The notes beneath the pieces were generated by a model. That model was given only the letters and a program-made list of their open reading frames with translations. It had not been told where the DNA came from and made no database searches. The position numbers and the translations under genes are program-made. From Ochromonas danica (taxonomy: Eukaryota > Sar > Chrysophyceae > Chromulinales > Chromulinaceae), in NCBI GenBank assembly GCA_015146655.1, contig VKHL01000123.1:23590-87589 (forward strand): a stretch of DNA of 64,000 bases, given 5' to 3'. Of the stretch, positions 21,672-34,688 are shown piece by piece (within the stretch, counting starts at the first letter, position 1; each line of letters opens with the position of its first letter).

Positions 21672-22880
21672 ATGGCATCGTCGTCGACATGCTCGCGAAT
21701 AGAGGATGTTTCTCGAGATGGATATGAGCTGTTGATGAAGCTCACTCGAGTCAGTCGACCGTCTGTCAACAATCACTCCATCCAGGAGGTCTACCTGTCC
21801 AACCTGCTGCCTCAGTGCAGCCTCTTCATCGAGACCGCCTTCTCCTCTGACCTAACCAGCGACCTGACACAGCCCAACAACCATGTCTACTACGCCGAGT
21901 ACATCCTCCGAGCAGCTGTCAGTCACATCAACAACCTCATGAATGTCTTGTGGCAGGTGAAGAACAAAACCACGCGGCTGCACATGATCGTCACCATGTA
22001 CCTCTTCCTCAAGGCTCTCAAGGCAAGGCTGGACCTTATCTTGTCCTCCTGTACTCATCTCGCTGCCATGAAATCCGTGCAGTCCTACCTGTCATTCTGC
22101 TCGGCCACCTCCCTGCCAGCGTTTCTCCTTCGCCTCGACGCCCTCGTCATCGCCACTGTGCAGACAGCCGTGCGCACCTCTCTAGAAGGCCATTTCGATC
22201 TTTACAAGGACGAGTTCCTGCTAGTCATGCATGAGCGCTGTCAGTGCTTGGGTGTGTCTGAAATGGCTGTGCCCAGCAGAGACGACAAGGCGCTTTACAC
22301 ATTAATCAAGACCTCCGGCATCGACCCGGTGCTGCAGGCAGTGGATTCAGTAGAAGGGAGGAGGAGGTTAAAAGATGATTGCCATGTGCTGTCTGTGGCG
22401 ATAAACGCCTCTGTGACTGCCTTGATGGAGACCCTGCTGGCGCGGCGAATCCGCTTCGATGAGGCGGGAGTCTACAAGTTCTACCGGCTGCTGCTGCAGT
22501 TGATCGGGCTTGTCAGTCAGCTCAAGAAGACACTGCAGCTTCCTGAAGACCAGCATCTGGTGGAGGAGGGGGTGGTGTGGCAAGTGGCGGAGGAGGCGCT
22601 GCAGACTCTTCACGAAGAAGTCTTTGCGCTGCAGACAGTCGCGGCCTCGCATATTCACCGCAAAAACAGTCACGACACTCCACTATCACAAGCAGTCTCC
22701 AATGGCATCCTCGCTACTCCGGTCCTGTCCTCACAGCAGCGCACGCAATGGCGGCAGTTGGTGTTCGACTATCGCAGCACGTGGTTGGTAGTGAGGATGT
22801 GGGACGGCCTGCGTCGATGGAGAGCCAGGCATCGCGGGACAGTCTTCGTAGCCCTCACTGTGGACCTTCACGACCTATGA
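21672..22880 (+). CDS. Uncharacterised helical protein (402 aa)
   Basis: Single exon, 402 residues, mostly alpha-helical with Leu-rich amphipathic stretches (HMIVTMYLFLKALKARLDLIL; VYKFYRLLLQLIGLVSQLKK). There is no signal peptide, membrane helix or catalytic motif. The wording faintly recalls the CCDC142 C-terminal domain but I cannot support that by eye. Shares a 151-bp divergent promoter with the tail-anchored TPR gene. Codon use resembles its neighbours, so it is likely a genuine gene. Confidence 0.6.
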   Translation: MASSSTCSRIEDVSRDGYELLMKLTRVSRPSVNNHSIQEVYLSNLLPQCSLFIETAFSSDLTSDLTQPNNHVYYAEYILRAAVSHINNLMNVLWQVKNKTTRLHMIVTMYLFLKALKARLDLILSSCTHLAAMKSVQSYLSFCSATSLPAFLLRLDALVIATVQTAVRTSLEGHFDLYKDEFLLVMHERCQCLGVSEMAVPSRDDKALYTLIKTSGIDPVLQAVDSVEGRRRLKDDCHVLSVAINASVTALMETLLARRIRFDEAGVYKFYRLLLQLIGLVSQLKKTLQLPEDQHLVEEGVVWQVAEEALQTLHEEVFALQTVAASHIHRKNSHDTPLSQAVSNGILATPVLSSQQRTQWRQLVFDYRSTWLVVRMWDGLRRWRARHRGTVFVALTVDLHDL

Positions 22881-23090
22881 CATCCTTCACATGACAGCAG
22901 CATATGTAGATCTATTGTATTAAATTGTACGTTTGAACATCATCAACAGTTGAGAAGCAAGGATGAAAAGTGACATGGAGCGAGGGACACCACTAGTTAG
23001 AGTTTATGCAGAGAAGTGGGTAGTAGTCAGTCAGCTGTACAGGGCGAGGGAGTGTTAGAATGCAGAGAGAGAGAGTGATAGACGTGCTGC

Positions 23091-24095
23091 TTAGACGATC
23101 TGAGCGAGAACACACACTGCGCCAGAGAGGATGATAAAGAAGAAGAGCAGGAAGCGAATATAGGTATCCACATCCGCTCCATCGTCAAAGAAAGACGACT
23201 TCACAATCTTGCCGACAAGCACAAAGGGCACGATGGCCACGGCATAGGAAGACATGATCAAGAGGAGGAGGAGAAGGTAAGTGAGAGCAAGGGCGGCAGT
23301 AGCCTGCGATTTAGTCAGTAGCCCCGCCACTGACGACGCAACAATTGCCACAGCGAATACCGGGCCAATGGTGCCAACGCAAATCGAGAGAGCACGCACG
23401 CATTGCTTCCAGATGATAACCAGCTCGTCTTCCTTGACTTTGTCACAAGGAGCGGAATAGATGGAAGAGGAGGCTGGACTGGCAGCTGGATAGATGATGG
23501 GTGTGGCTTTGGCTGCCTTGTCCTCCACTCTTCCCACAGGCAGCGGCTGGAAAGCAACTGGCGCAGGGGCAGGGATGGACACAGGTGCGCTCACTGCTGG
23601 AACATTGTGAACCGCAGGGAGTGGAGCGGGCAGCTTCTTAGGAGTGGGGGAGGAGGGGGCGGGCAGGGCAGGAGGTTGGGGTTGTTGAGTCAGAGGCAAG
23701 GCAACAGATTCCTCTTCCTCGTAGATCACCTCCCCCAACTTTGTACGTCTGCCTCGACTCCGAGAGACCTCAGAAGTGACACTCTCCACTACGGATGCTA
23801 CGCTTGCATCATCTTCGCCCTCCTTTCTTGTCCGGGACCGACGCGTCTTGCTCGCGGTTGCAGCTCCTTCCTCCACTGGCGCAAGGCGAGATCGGCTCTT
23901 CTTCACAGTGGAAGGAGGAGCCTCGTCATCAGACGCCGCAGAGACTCTCTTCTTGCGAGCTGATCGAGTGGCACTTGCAACGGAGGCCTCATCGTCCGTT
24001 GGTGCCGTTGCGATGCTCCGGCGACTGACTCTCTTGGGATTTTCCGGTTCAAGCAATGCTGCTTCATCAGCCGCTCCAATCTTCCTCTTGCTCAT
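23091..24095 (-). CDS. Basic/Ser-rich protein with C-terminal membrane bundle
   Basis: From the ATG at 24095 (MSKRKIGAADE) the product has 334 residues. The N-terminal about 210 residues are low-complexity and charged, with repeated S/T-R-R/K motifs such as KRVSRRS, KKSRSR and SRSRGRR (possible nuclear localisation or phosphorylation sites), then a Pro/Ala-rich linker. The last about 110 residues hold three hydrophobic helices (VGTIGPVFAVAIVASSVAGLL, ALALTYLLLLLLIMSSYAVAIVPFVLVG, FLLFFFIILSGAVCVLAQIV). A basic tail plus membrane bundle suggests an inner-nuclear-membrane or ER protein; this is inference. An in-frame Met at 24308 would add 71 residues but crowds the divergent Sec23-like start at 24334. 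Confidence 0.6.
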   Translation of the reverse strand: MSKRKIGAADEAALLEPENPKRVSRRSIATAPTDDEASVASATRSARKKRVSAASDDEAPPSTVKKSRSRLAPVEEGAATASKTRRSRTRKEGEDDASVASVVESVTSEVSRSRGRRTKLGEVIYEEEESVALPLTQQPQPPALPAPSSPTPKKLPAPLPAVHNVPAVSAPVSIPAPAPVAFQPLPVGRVEDKAAKATPIIYPAASPASSSIYSAPCDKVKEDELVIIWKQCVRALSICVGTIGPVFAVAIVASSVAGLLTKSQATAALALTYLLLLLLIMSSYAVAIVPFVLVGKIVKSSFFDDGADVDTYIRFLLFFFIILSGAVCVLAQIV

Positions 24096-24333
24096 CGTTC
24101 TCGGAAAAGTTAATTGCACAGTGTCGTTCTCTTCGGGGATGGTTGAGGAGGGGAAAACCAGCGAGCCTCGACCTGCCCGGCGCCGTTGCCGCGCAACGAA
24201 AGCACCACAACCGCCAAACCTGCTGTTAACTTCACAAAACGGTCGAAGAAACCACTGCCTTCCAAAACTCGCGTTTCTGAATTTCATTAACTTATGAGGA
24301 TTGGACATCGTAAAGCGAGCGCCTTGATCGGAG

Positions 24334-27300
24334 ATGCCCAGACTAGTAGTGACTGTTCCTCCTGCACTGGAGGGAGCAGCACGTACAGGTGTAGATAGTT
24401 GCTCAGACCTAGCTTGTGCGTTGTATCCTTTTGGAGAGTCTGCGGATGGTCTACAACCACCAACTGCCTTTCCCTCTCCCTGCCCTGCTTGTGGCTCCTA
24501 CCCAGTGCTTGTCAGAGGTGATCTTGTCTGTCCAATTTGCTCACAAGCCAAGGCTGACCAAGAGATTTCGTTCGCGGAGTATCGAGATAGCGCCCCCCTT
24601 GTAGGCTCGACTCTACAGAGCGTGACTGATTACCGCGAAGTGGTGCTGGCTGTGGACTCGACCTTCCTGCACCCCGAGGGAAAGGTTGGCGACACGCGAG
24701 AAGCTGTCGAGGTAATCCTGGAGCTGATCGCCGCCGTGCCAGACAGCACGCAGGTGTCTCTGGTCTTCTTCGACCACGTGCTGCGCGCGCTGAGACTGAA
24801 CGCTGACTTCGCCACGCAGCCACTGCAGGTCGACATCCTGCCCGGTGGCTCATCCCTTCTCTCTTCTTCCACTCTCTTGCCTGAGCGGTATACTGTTTCA
24901 GCCTCTGAGCTGCGCGGCCATCGCGATCGCTTGGAGCAGCTGCTGGCCAAGGCCTCGCTCACCTCTCACAAGGCAGTGCATGCCTCGCATTACCCTGCGC
25001 TGGGAGATCTCCTCGATTTCGCTGTTTTCCTCAAAGGTCGAAGGCTATCTAATCTGCAGCTGCAGATGATCGTTCTGACCTCCAAATCGCTCAGCATTCC
25101 CAAGAAGGATCAATCTGTTTTCTCATCACAAGGAGAGGTTGATGTCTACGATCAAATGGGATTTCGCTATCGGTTAGAGGGTGTTCAACTTCATATTGCA
25201 CATATTGGCCATCGCCTCTCTGCCTTTCCTCAGCTGTGGCATGTTTGCGTGGCTTCTGGGGGATCGCTGTTGAAGGCAGAGGATCTGACTGAGAGACATT
25301 TCCGCGACTGCTTGATCACCCACTTGACGAACTTCTGCTGTTCAGCAGCAGTGGAAGATGAAAGCAAGAGCTTCGAAGAGTCCATCATATTGGATGAAAT
25401 TGTTTCCAGCCTGGAGGTGCGCAGCGACGCATTCGAATTGGATCGCATTACTGGACCCGTGGTTGAGGATGAAACTCTTTTAGCCTTGCGAAACAGAAGC
25501 ATTTCCGGGGTTAATCTGTCTGGATCCAATATTCTATTGGCTGCTTCGGTTGCCACTGTGGGTCACCTTACCTTGGAAGCCTCTGATGTCACCGACTCCT
25601 TGTTGCAGTACGGCAGGGAGAAAGTCACTGTTTGTGGGCTTCTTGGCGGTGCTAATAGTAATCGAAGTCTGGGCGAGCATGGGTGCATGGTAACGCTGCA
25701 ATTGCGTCCCGCGAATGACAGAGTGGGGAGAAATCAAGGAAGCGAAGAAGAGAAAGCTGGTAAATCAGCTAAAGATGGTGTCTGGAAGTCGTTATTGCCT
25801 TGGATGAGATCTCGCACTTCCTCCTCTACGATTGCTATGTCTTCTTCTTCTTCACTGTCTCTGTCAGAGGCCTCCTTGAATAGAGCGAGCAATTTCCAGA
25901 TTGTTGTGCGTGGCAAGTATTTGAAGGGCCGCAAGTCTTCTGGCAGCATGACTCTCGCTGACGTGCAAATAGTGCGTTTTGCTCGTGTGTGGACTGTCTC
26001 TGTCCATCCTACAGCCACACAGTATACTCTTGACACTGCCTCGAGTTTGACTCATGCAAGCTTCGACAGCTCACTGTGGGGACTTGTGCTGCTGAGAGGA
26101 GTGGTGGCAGACTATCATCTGTCCATGGCGAAACTACTGCCCACCTCTTCGATGCTTCTCCAGTCCTCTCAAGCTGGAAAACGAGGGGATGGCAATGAGG
26201 ATGGTATGCGTGATGAGGAACATCGGCTGCGCTCTGAATGTGTCAAACAAGTGCAACACTGGCTACGTAGCGCTCTGCAAGCATGGGGTGGTTTGGAATT
26301 TGACAGGTAGACTATTAGCCCTCTCAGCTGAGACTTGGATGACCTCCTTACTAATGGGTTGTGATGGTAGGGTCAAGTTGGTGTTGGCGCGGATGGCATA
26401 CCATTTGACTGAAGGACCTCTACTTAATGGACCCTCAATGGTTAGTTAACTTTTTCCCTTGATCTGTAGCCTCCTTGATGTTCATCCTTTGACCTATTTG
26501 CCCTCTCTAACTAGTCTTCCTCGGAAGCGTATCTTTTGCGCGGAGATTTTCTTCATGCCGATATGACTACTGCGTTGCGTATTCTTGTTCCTGGAGTGTG
26601 GTTGGATCTGTCGTTTGTATCTCCAACAAACTTGCGTGATGCTGTGCTCCCTTCGTCTACCTATTCTGGAGCCGCCCTAACCAACCCTCTATGCGTCATT
26701 GGCCGCGACGACTTCCAGCTTTATCGTCCATGTACGCCCGAGGAAGAAGCTGAAGGACTGCCTGCACTCTATCCCATGCCGCCAGACTGTACCTCTTTAC
26801 TGCCTGGGAGTGTCGCGCTGGTTGATCTGGGCAATGCTTTGGTCGTTCTGCAGTGTGATCGAATCGCTGCTGGCTCAGACAGCTCGGGTGATTCCTCCTG
26901 GAAAGATGCGGATCGATGTCTGTCAAGACTAGCATCTCGAGCACAGACTATTGCGAAACAGCGTCATCCGCGCCCTCTCTGCTACCTGCTCGGTGGCACT
27001 GATGCAACATCCCCTCACAAGCGAGTCTACAAGCGGGTGGCGTTGTCTCGATTGTCTCCCACGCATTGCGCCCCACAGGATGTGGTTCGAGCCATGGTAG
27101 CCTCTGTGAGTCCTGTTCGTTACAGCGGCGAAGAGTTGGATGCTTTGAGATTATCAGCACCTTACAGTGACAGCCCGTGCTTCCTCCGCTATTTGCTTCA
27201 AGCTGCGCCAGCCCTCTATTCTTCTCTCACTGTAACCACCTCGTGGGGCACTGCATCAAAGGCAGCGGGTGTTCCTCTCCCCTCTGATCAGACAGATATA

Positions 27301-27429
27301 AAGCCTGTGGTCATGCAACGCACTTCTTTCCCTCCACCATTACCCCTCAGTGAGAATCAGCCCGTTCAATCACAGGCAACAGTTAAAGCAGTTAGAGTGA
27401 GCGGTGATGTTGAACAACTGGCTGTTTAA
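24334..27429 (+). CDS. Sec23-family COPII coat-like protein
   Basis: Exons 24334-26306, 26371-26440 and 26515-27429 (introns 64 and 74 nt) give 985 residues. A C4 zinc finger (C50, C53, C66, C69) is followed by a vWA-like trunk (REVVLAVDSTFL... TQVSLVFFDHV), beta-sandwich regions, a helical domain and a C-terminal gelsolin-like domain. The small middle exon completes the block MAYHLTEGPLLNGPS followed by SEAYLLRGDFLHADMTTALRILVP, which aligns with the conserved Sec23 block RRSPFLQVFNNSPDE..YYRHMLMREDLTQSLIMIQPIL. Sec23 activates Sar1 and forms the inner COPII coat on ER exit sites. At 985 residues against about 765 it is long and divergent, with a Ser-rich insertion near 25730-25870, so it may be a paralogue with a specialised role. 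Confidence 0.8.
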
Positions 27430-27689
27430 ACCTGTTGTATAAATTGTTCTCGTCAAGCTGTTGTATCTTTTGTAAAGAACCACCAGTCTAATTCTTGTTC
27501 TACAGTAGTTCTATGACTGCTGTGGTCTGTGTTGTAAGTCTTTCCTCTTTGTCTTGGCATCAATACATACTCCACAGTATGCAGTCCACTCTAATCAATT
27601 CTCGCAATTCATTCCCACGCAAAACAACACAAACAAACAAACAACAGACCAGACCAGCCTAGATAGTCGAACAACAAAACAAAGGGAGA

Positions 27690-29505
27690 ATGGCCTCGAC
27701 GATCCATCCTCAACCTGAATTTGGTCCACCAGATGCTACAAAGAAGCGTGTCTTTTGGGAGATTATCGATCGCATAGATCATTTGGACGAGTGGTTGGAC
27801 AGCAAGATCGAAAACACTGTGCGCGATGTCACTCTGCAGAAGTCTGACTTCCAACTGCGCACCAAGACACTTCGCCTCTTCTTCCGATACCAGTTCATAC
27901 CAGCCACAGAGGAGACGCGAAGTCATTTCCTCATTATCATAGATGGAATGATTCTTGATGGCAAGCGCAAACCTGCCCCCTTTGCCAAATACCTCCAGTC
28001 CCTGCGCCTGCAACTCAACGACAGGAAACCTGGCGCTGAGCCACAAATCGTTGAATGGCATGAAGGAACCTTCCCTGAGGGTTCCAGTGCTTCCTGTATC
28101 ATCTCTCGTATTTACTTTGAGAAGGCTTGTACTGTGAGAGTAAGTCAATCACTCGCAGCCTAGACTAGACTCTCCTCTCTCTCATGATAGACTGTATATA
28201 ATCCAGGTGACCATGGCATTGAATGATGACTATCAAGCTCTGCGCTATGAGGTCCCCGAGGCTATTCGGCGAGGACTTGGAGTGGGACCTGCTCAGTCCT
28301 TGGACGAGTTGTGCTTGGCAACGTTGAGTTACGCCCACTTGCGTCACCTCTTCACCGAGAAGGTGATGTTGGCTTCTTCTCCTCTCCTCATCCTACTACT
28401 TTAGTTGATCTTCATGGTGTGTTCTCTGACTCAGGATCGCCGCTATATTCGATGCGACGAGGCGCTGCGCGAGGTCTTCAGCGGGATTGAGATGCTTCCT
28501 GTCTGGACCCTCCGCCAGCGACTCGCTGCTGCACTGACAGCGTCACAGTGTCTTCCTTGCCCTCTCATGTTCGATCTCTCTTTGAATACAGCCAGCTCGG
28601 AAGAAATAACCAGTCTTCAGACCCTGTACAACGCCCACGTGTTGTCAGCCATTGGCTCGCCAGGAGAAGTTGTCAAGAGTTCGTTAGAGGAAGCTCTACT
28701 ACCGCGCAGCGTGTCAACGCTTTATAGCAAGCTGAATGGGAAAGTGTTTGATGTATCCTTGACTGAGCGAGATGAAAGCGAAATAGCGCAGGCGCTGCAG
28801 GAGGTTCAGGCAATTAATGTGGATAGCTATGAGGTGAACAAACGACGGCGACTAGCCTCGCTCTGGTCGCAGCAGGCAGGACAGCGAGCAACGCAATGTT
28901 GGACTTCGGCTGAGCGACTGGGCCGGCTAGCAGCGCGGCTCGCTTCTTCTTCTTCCTCACAGAAGCCCTTGCGAGCAACAGGAAGTATCGAGGAAGAGAG
29001 TGGTCGTTGCGATGTCGTGCAGGGTATCACATTGTTGCCTGGAGGCTCTCAAGGACGTGATTGCTTGCCACTGTTCCCACCCTTTGTGGCAGAGTAAGTT
29101 TCTTTCTTTCCCATTTTCATTTCCATCACACAGAATACTCAAGAGATTGGTTGCTGATTTCTTAGTTTAATTAGTCAGCGAGCGGGAGGCGATGACTTGT
29201 TCAATTCTGGTTGGGCAATACGTCCTTGGCCTTCTGCCCTGCATGGCCTCGGAGCTTTTCGGTCTGCCAATTGTCATGGCCTCTCGACATCTGGCAATGC
29301 CGCTGTTTGGTCAATGATCCAGTCTGGCAACAACCTCGAAGAGTTGCTGACGATGGCGACTAAAATCGGAGCGCAGGTCTTCCCCAAGCCTAAGGAGGAG
29401 GAGGAGAGCAAACAGGAGGAAGAGAGGACTGCGATGCAAGCAGAAGAGCCAAGCAGCGAGAAAGTCTCTGAGGAAGTCGCAGAGGCAAAGGAGCAGTCAG
29501 TCTGA
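27690..29505 (+). CDS. SWI/SNF complex subunit, SMARCD/BAF60/Swp73 family
   Basis: Exons 27690-28139, 28207-28362, 28435-29093 and 29166-29505 give 534 residues. The family's upstream block (LRTKTLRLFFRYQF, IIIDGMILDGKRK, SLRLQLNDRKPGAEPQIVEWHEG) is followed by the SWIB-like region: VPEAIRRGLGVGPAQSLDELCLATLSYAHLRHL with DRRYIRCDEALREVF and LRQRLAAAL. These align in order with BAF60 (LARLLGIHTQT..., YVICDKYLQQIF, IPQRLHALL). BAF60 is a core subunit of ATP-dependent chromatin remodellers. The C-terminal part has the late helices and ends in an acidic Glu-rich tail. Introns of 67-72 nt restore frame exactly, supporting the model. Confidence 0.87.
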
Positions 29506-29781
29506 TAGTCTGTCCAGTGCAGTACTAAGCCATCCATACCATACCATACCATATCTACCATACTGCAGTAGAGCCTCGGGCCTCTCCTCTTGTCTAAGAT
29601 ATAGTGTCTTAACCTCTGACATTTACCTGAGCTTCACACTTCAGACTAATGGAGACATCTGATAGGGTAGATATCTGTGAGCATCTTCAATACTTTCACT
29701 TCAAGTGAATCTAATCGAAGCAATCAATCACTCTAGTAATTCATTTTCTTTCTATTTAGCCTTGCAGATCGCGACTCCACC

Positions 29782-29853
29782 GCCTCAATCGTATAACGGT
29801 TAGTACAGAACCTTCACACGGTTCAGACCTGGGTTCGACTCCCAGTTGGGGTA
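29782..29853 (+). tRNA. tRNA-Val(CAC), copy 1
   Basis: 72-nt cloverleaf. Acceptor stem GCCTCAA/TTGGGGT (with G-T and T-G wobbles) and discriminator A; D stem GTAT/GTAC with loop AACGGTTA; anticodon stem GAACC/GGTTC with loop TTCACAC giving anticodon CAC (reads GUG, valine); T stem CTGGG/CCCAG with loop TTCGACT. No intron. A T-run (29866-29870) just downstream can serve as a Pol III terminator. Confidence 0.93.
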
Positions 29854-31081
29854 GTGACACAACCTTTTTGTCTTTTACCGTAGACCAACACTTGACTTGA
29901 GTTCTTTTTATGTATTCTATTGGATTTTGATAGTTTACTCCTAATGGGTACGGCCAATAGTTCAGTTGTCCTTTTGTGAAGTCAAACTGTCTATCTGGTG
30001 TATGTGGTCTAGAGTGTAAGCTTGTTAAGCAATGACAATGGCTTTAACAGTTTGGAAGTGAAGCGAATGTTTGGTGGATGTGGACTCTTAAGCATTAATC
30101 TTGGAGACCGCACGACCTCTTGCAGCACCTTGACAATATGCTTTTCTGATTGAATCTAATCGCGTCGAATATCAACACCGTAAGAATCACAGGATCTGTC
30201 GACTGCCTGACCTGTGTAGACAAGCTTGCTGCCTCCCCTCACAGCTACCAAAGATGCTAACCCTAACACTAATACCAATGAAAATACTAATGATAATACT
30301 AATCTTGCTACCACACAGTGGGCTGGCAACAGTGAGGTCCACCAGGTGAGTGAGTGCAGGTGTCGATCAGCTATGCAATGCTCCAGAAGGGATTAGCAGC
30401 GATTGAACAGAAGTCCAAGGAATCCACAAGGAGATCATCACAGAGAGAATACCACAACTATTCCATAACTCTGTCATTACTAACACTAACACAAGCACCA
30501 CCAGGCAGATGAGCTTCTTCACAATACAAGCAATGAATACGAAGGATGAATGGCGACCTTTGTTCATCCTCTTTAAGACTTTCATTTGCAATGTAGTGTC
30601 ATTGAAGTTATTCTCTAATAGTTGATTCATCATTTGGGCAATCAGCATCTTTCTTGCACTTCTCTCTTTGTTTCTCTTCAGGATCGTTGATGACATGATC
30701 TCCTTGTTGTGGTGGGGTTGGATGGTCAGAGCTGTGGTGGAGCCACTGTGGTCAGTGTTTCAGTATAGTTACTGCCATTAACATCATTGCGCACCAAGTT
30801 AATGCCACCAGTATGCCAAGAATAATCCCTCCATCAACAGTATTTACTGATTCATCCTGCTGGTCTACTTGATCAACCAATCGTTAAGATTTAGGATTAC
30901 TACCACATCAACCAAACGATTATCAAGAAAGATCATCAATTATCGCTACCCAAGTTTTCCGCAGTACTGCAATGTCTGACTTAGTGGTGTTTGAGAATTA
31001 ATGGGAGATGAAGACCGAACGACGACAGGCTTCGAGGCTATCTCCAATTCTATATTTTCATGATGCATAGTCTTTTCAACC
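29854..31081. other. Inter-tRNA region without supported protein gene
   Basis: About 1.2 kb of AT-rich sequence. It contains a short imperfect array of ctaat-type repeats (30250-30310). A 109-residue reading frame on the minus strand (30696-30367) has one hydrophobic stretch but no family resemblance or clear codon bias; I do not call it a gene. Confidence 0.5.
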
Positions 31082-31153
31082 GCCTCAATCGTATAACGGT
31101 TAGTACAGAACCTTCACACGGTTCAGACCTGGGTTCGACTCCCAGTTGGGGTA
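31082..31153 (+). tRNA. tRNA-Val(CAC), copy 2
   Basis: Identical over all 72 nt to the copy 1300 bp upstream, and the match extends into the 3' flank (gtagtgacayaac... and tagaccaacacttga), showing a duplication that included flanking DNA. Same cloverleaf and anticodon CAC. The downstream Pol III terminator is weaker here (a short T tract, cttttacc). Confidence 0.93.
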
Positions 31154-31391
31154 GTGACATAACTTTTACCATATGGTAGGTAGACCAACACTTGAGTTTA
31201 ATTGTCTTCTCTATTCTGTATTTGCTTTTAATACTGGTGTGTTATGATGATACCTTCTCTGTAAGAAAGTTGGTAGCCTTGATTCAAGGTTTGTTACAAA
31301 AGAGCACGACTGACGAAGAGTTATTTGTTACACATCGAAATGAGAATCAAGCGGTCGGCCTGTCCCTCTGACTTGAAGCTGTGCAGGCCTT

Positions 31392-32649
<1,258 letters not shown>

Positions 32650-32822
32650 CTATCGATATCCAGTATCTCCAGATAGTCAACAGAGACAGCTCAGCTGCCC
32701 GCCAGGAAGACAACAGCCAGATATTATTACTGAACCACGCAAAAGCATGGATGTTTCATTCCATTTGCATTGTTTGCCAACAACAAGTAGATTTTCCGCT
32801 AGTTGTATAGAGAAAATTGATT

Positions 32823-34145
32823 ATGATTTCTAGTAGATCTGAGGAGAATGTTGCTCCCGTGGGATTCTCCCTTTCGCCTTCAATCTGCACTACTCAAGTT
32901 ACTGGCGAATCTGCATCCCCTGTCCCTCCCTTACCCACCATTCGCAACAGACAAGCTGCTCGTGACCTATGTGCTGAATTGAGCTGGCCAATCTCCTTGG
33001 TTGATTCTTTCTTGGAAAATATTGAGAGAACTCCTCTGCGGTACTACCTCGTCGACGACTCCACCAGCATGCAGGCTCTTAATGGTCAGCGGGTCGTCGA
33101 AAAGGATGGAGTCAAGCGGTGTGTGTATCTTCTTCACTAGTGTGTATCAATTTAACGTGGTGCGTATTGTGTAATTTCTCAGACTGGTGACCTGCTCGCG
33201 CTGGGAAGAACTCGTTGACTCCCTGCGATTCCATGTCATCTTCGCGCAGGTGAGACAAGCACATGCCTGCCTCATGTGTGGATTTATTAACTCCTGGTGC
33301 TTATTGCGAATGTCAGGCTGCTCTGGCTCCCACTCAGTTCCACCTTCTCAATGCCCAGCAGGCTGTCCGGGTTGGCTTCTCAGAGGAAGACGATGAGAAC
33401 GTCTCGATGCTGTTGAAAGCATTTGATCAAACGCCAGAGGGAGAGACTCCTCTTTGTCATCATATTCGTATTATTGCTGATGACATTCGCCGCCAAGCTG
33501 TCGCGATGAGGTGAGCAGATCCTTTGCTGTCTCTCCTTCACATGGTGTGCGATTGATTATCAATTGATTATTAGGACACACGGTCAAATGGCCTGCGTAG
33601 TTATTGCTACGGATGGAGAGTGCAGTGACGGGGATCTAGCACAAGAGCTTCGTAATTTTCGTGGCCTGCCTTGTTGGATCATGGTGCGTTTGTGCACGGA
33701 CGATCTGAAAGTGGTGGACTATTGGAATGATATTGATCGAGAGATTGGCATGACTGTCGATGTGCTGGATGATCTCGCCTGTGAGGCGAGAGAAGTTCGT
33801 AGATACAATCCTTGGCTAGCCTATTGCGAACCACTTCATCACATGAGAGAGTTTGGCGCGTCATTCCCTGAGTTTGACCTCCTTGACGAAAAGCTTTTGG
33901 ATATGGAGACACTGCTTAAGGTTGTGGGAGTCATCTTTGGTCACGCGGTGGTGAAATCTTTCTCTAACCCGGAGAAGGACTGGAAGGGATTTCTTGCGGA
34001 TATCGCCCAGGGAAACAATTCAATAGCAAAGGTCTGGTGTCCCGGGGACGAGAAGTTCCACGATTGGGTGGATATTCGTGTCTTGCATCGTTGCTACAAG
34101 GCTCCTAAAAAGAAGAAAGATAGCCATAAGTGTGCTATCATGTGA
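32823..34145 (+). CDS. vWA-domain protein with C-terminal CaaX prenylation box (paralogue 1)
   Basis: Exons 32823-33118, 33183-33249, 33317-33510 and 33575-34145 give 375 residues. The vWA fold has a MIDAS DxSxS (D78, S80, S82 in VDDSTSM), a later Thr region (EGETPLCHHI) and the ACVVIATDGE strand. It is therefore a probable divalent-metal-dependent adhesion or scaffold module, here cytosolic because there is no signal peptide. The C-terminus is a polybasic stretch KKKK followed by C-A-I-M, a good CaaX box (Met favours farnesyl), predicting membrane anchoring. A paralogue lies at 43644-44924. Role unknown; copine-like Ca2+/membrane signalling is only an analogy. Confidence 0.82.
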
Positions 34146-34688
34146 ATGGGTTCCGGCGTTTCTCATGGCCGGGTTGTTTGTATTGTCGTCTTTGTATCGT
34201 CTTTGCTCTCTCTCTCAAGTTCGTCGATTCTTTCCTTCTATAGATCGTTATACTTACGTGTTTGTTAGTATATCTTATCAACTGTATTTTACATGCTTGG
34301 CTGCGGAGAATATGACTTGAGCTATCTAATAATATGTACTACAATCTCGGTGCAGTAGATTGACGTTTGTGATGTGATAATAGTTATTTAACTATTGTTT
34401 CCTGCTTAGTTTCTTCTCTCCTTTAGCTATAGTAGTAGTACTAACATGCTACTTAGGTCTACACTTACATTGATTACTGGTACTCCGAGTACCTGCACTG
34501 TACTGTACTGTAATGTAATGTAGTCTCCCACTGTTGTAAAGCTGTTGCCTGGCTTGAGGGGGAAGCTTAACATTCCGACCAGGATCAGTGGCTTATAACT
34601 CTGAATATATGACTTCGCTGAGTGAGATATAGAGTTTTGAAGGGTCAACGTGCTGTGCTGGCAAAAGTCAATTTGCAATGAGAAGAAA
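34146..34688. other. Intergenic region before glycosidase-like gene
   Basis: 543 AT-rich bases with a short tgtactgtactgtaatgtaatg repeat near 34498-34520. No gene supported. Confidence 0.4.

Noticed and set aside
30367-30696. 109-residue minus-strand frame between the tRNA genes
   Set aside because: AT-rich context, no family likeness, no neighbour or splice support.
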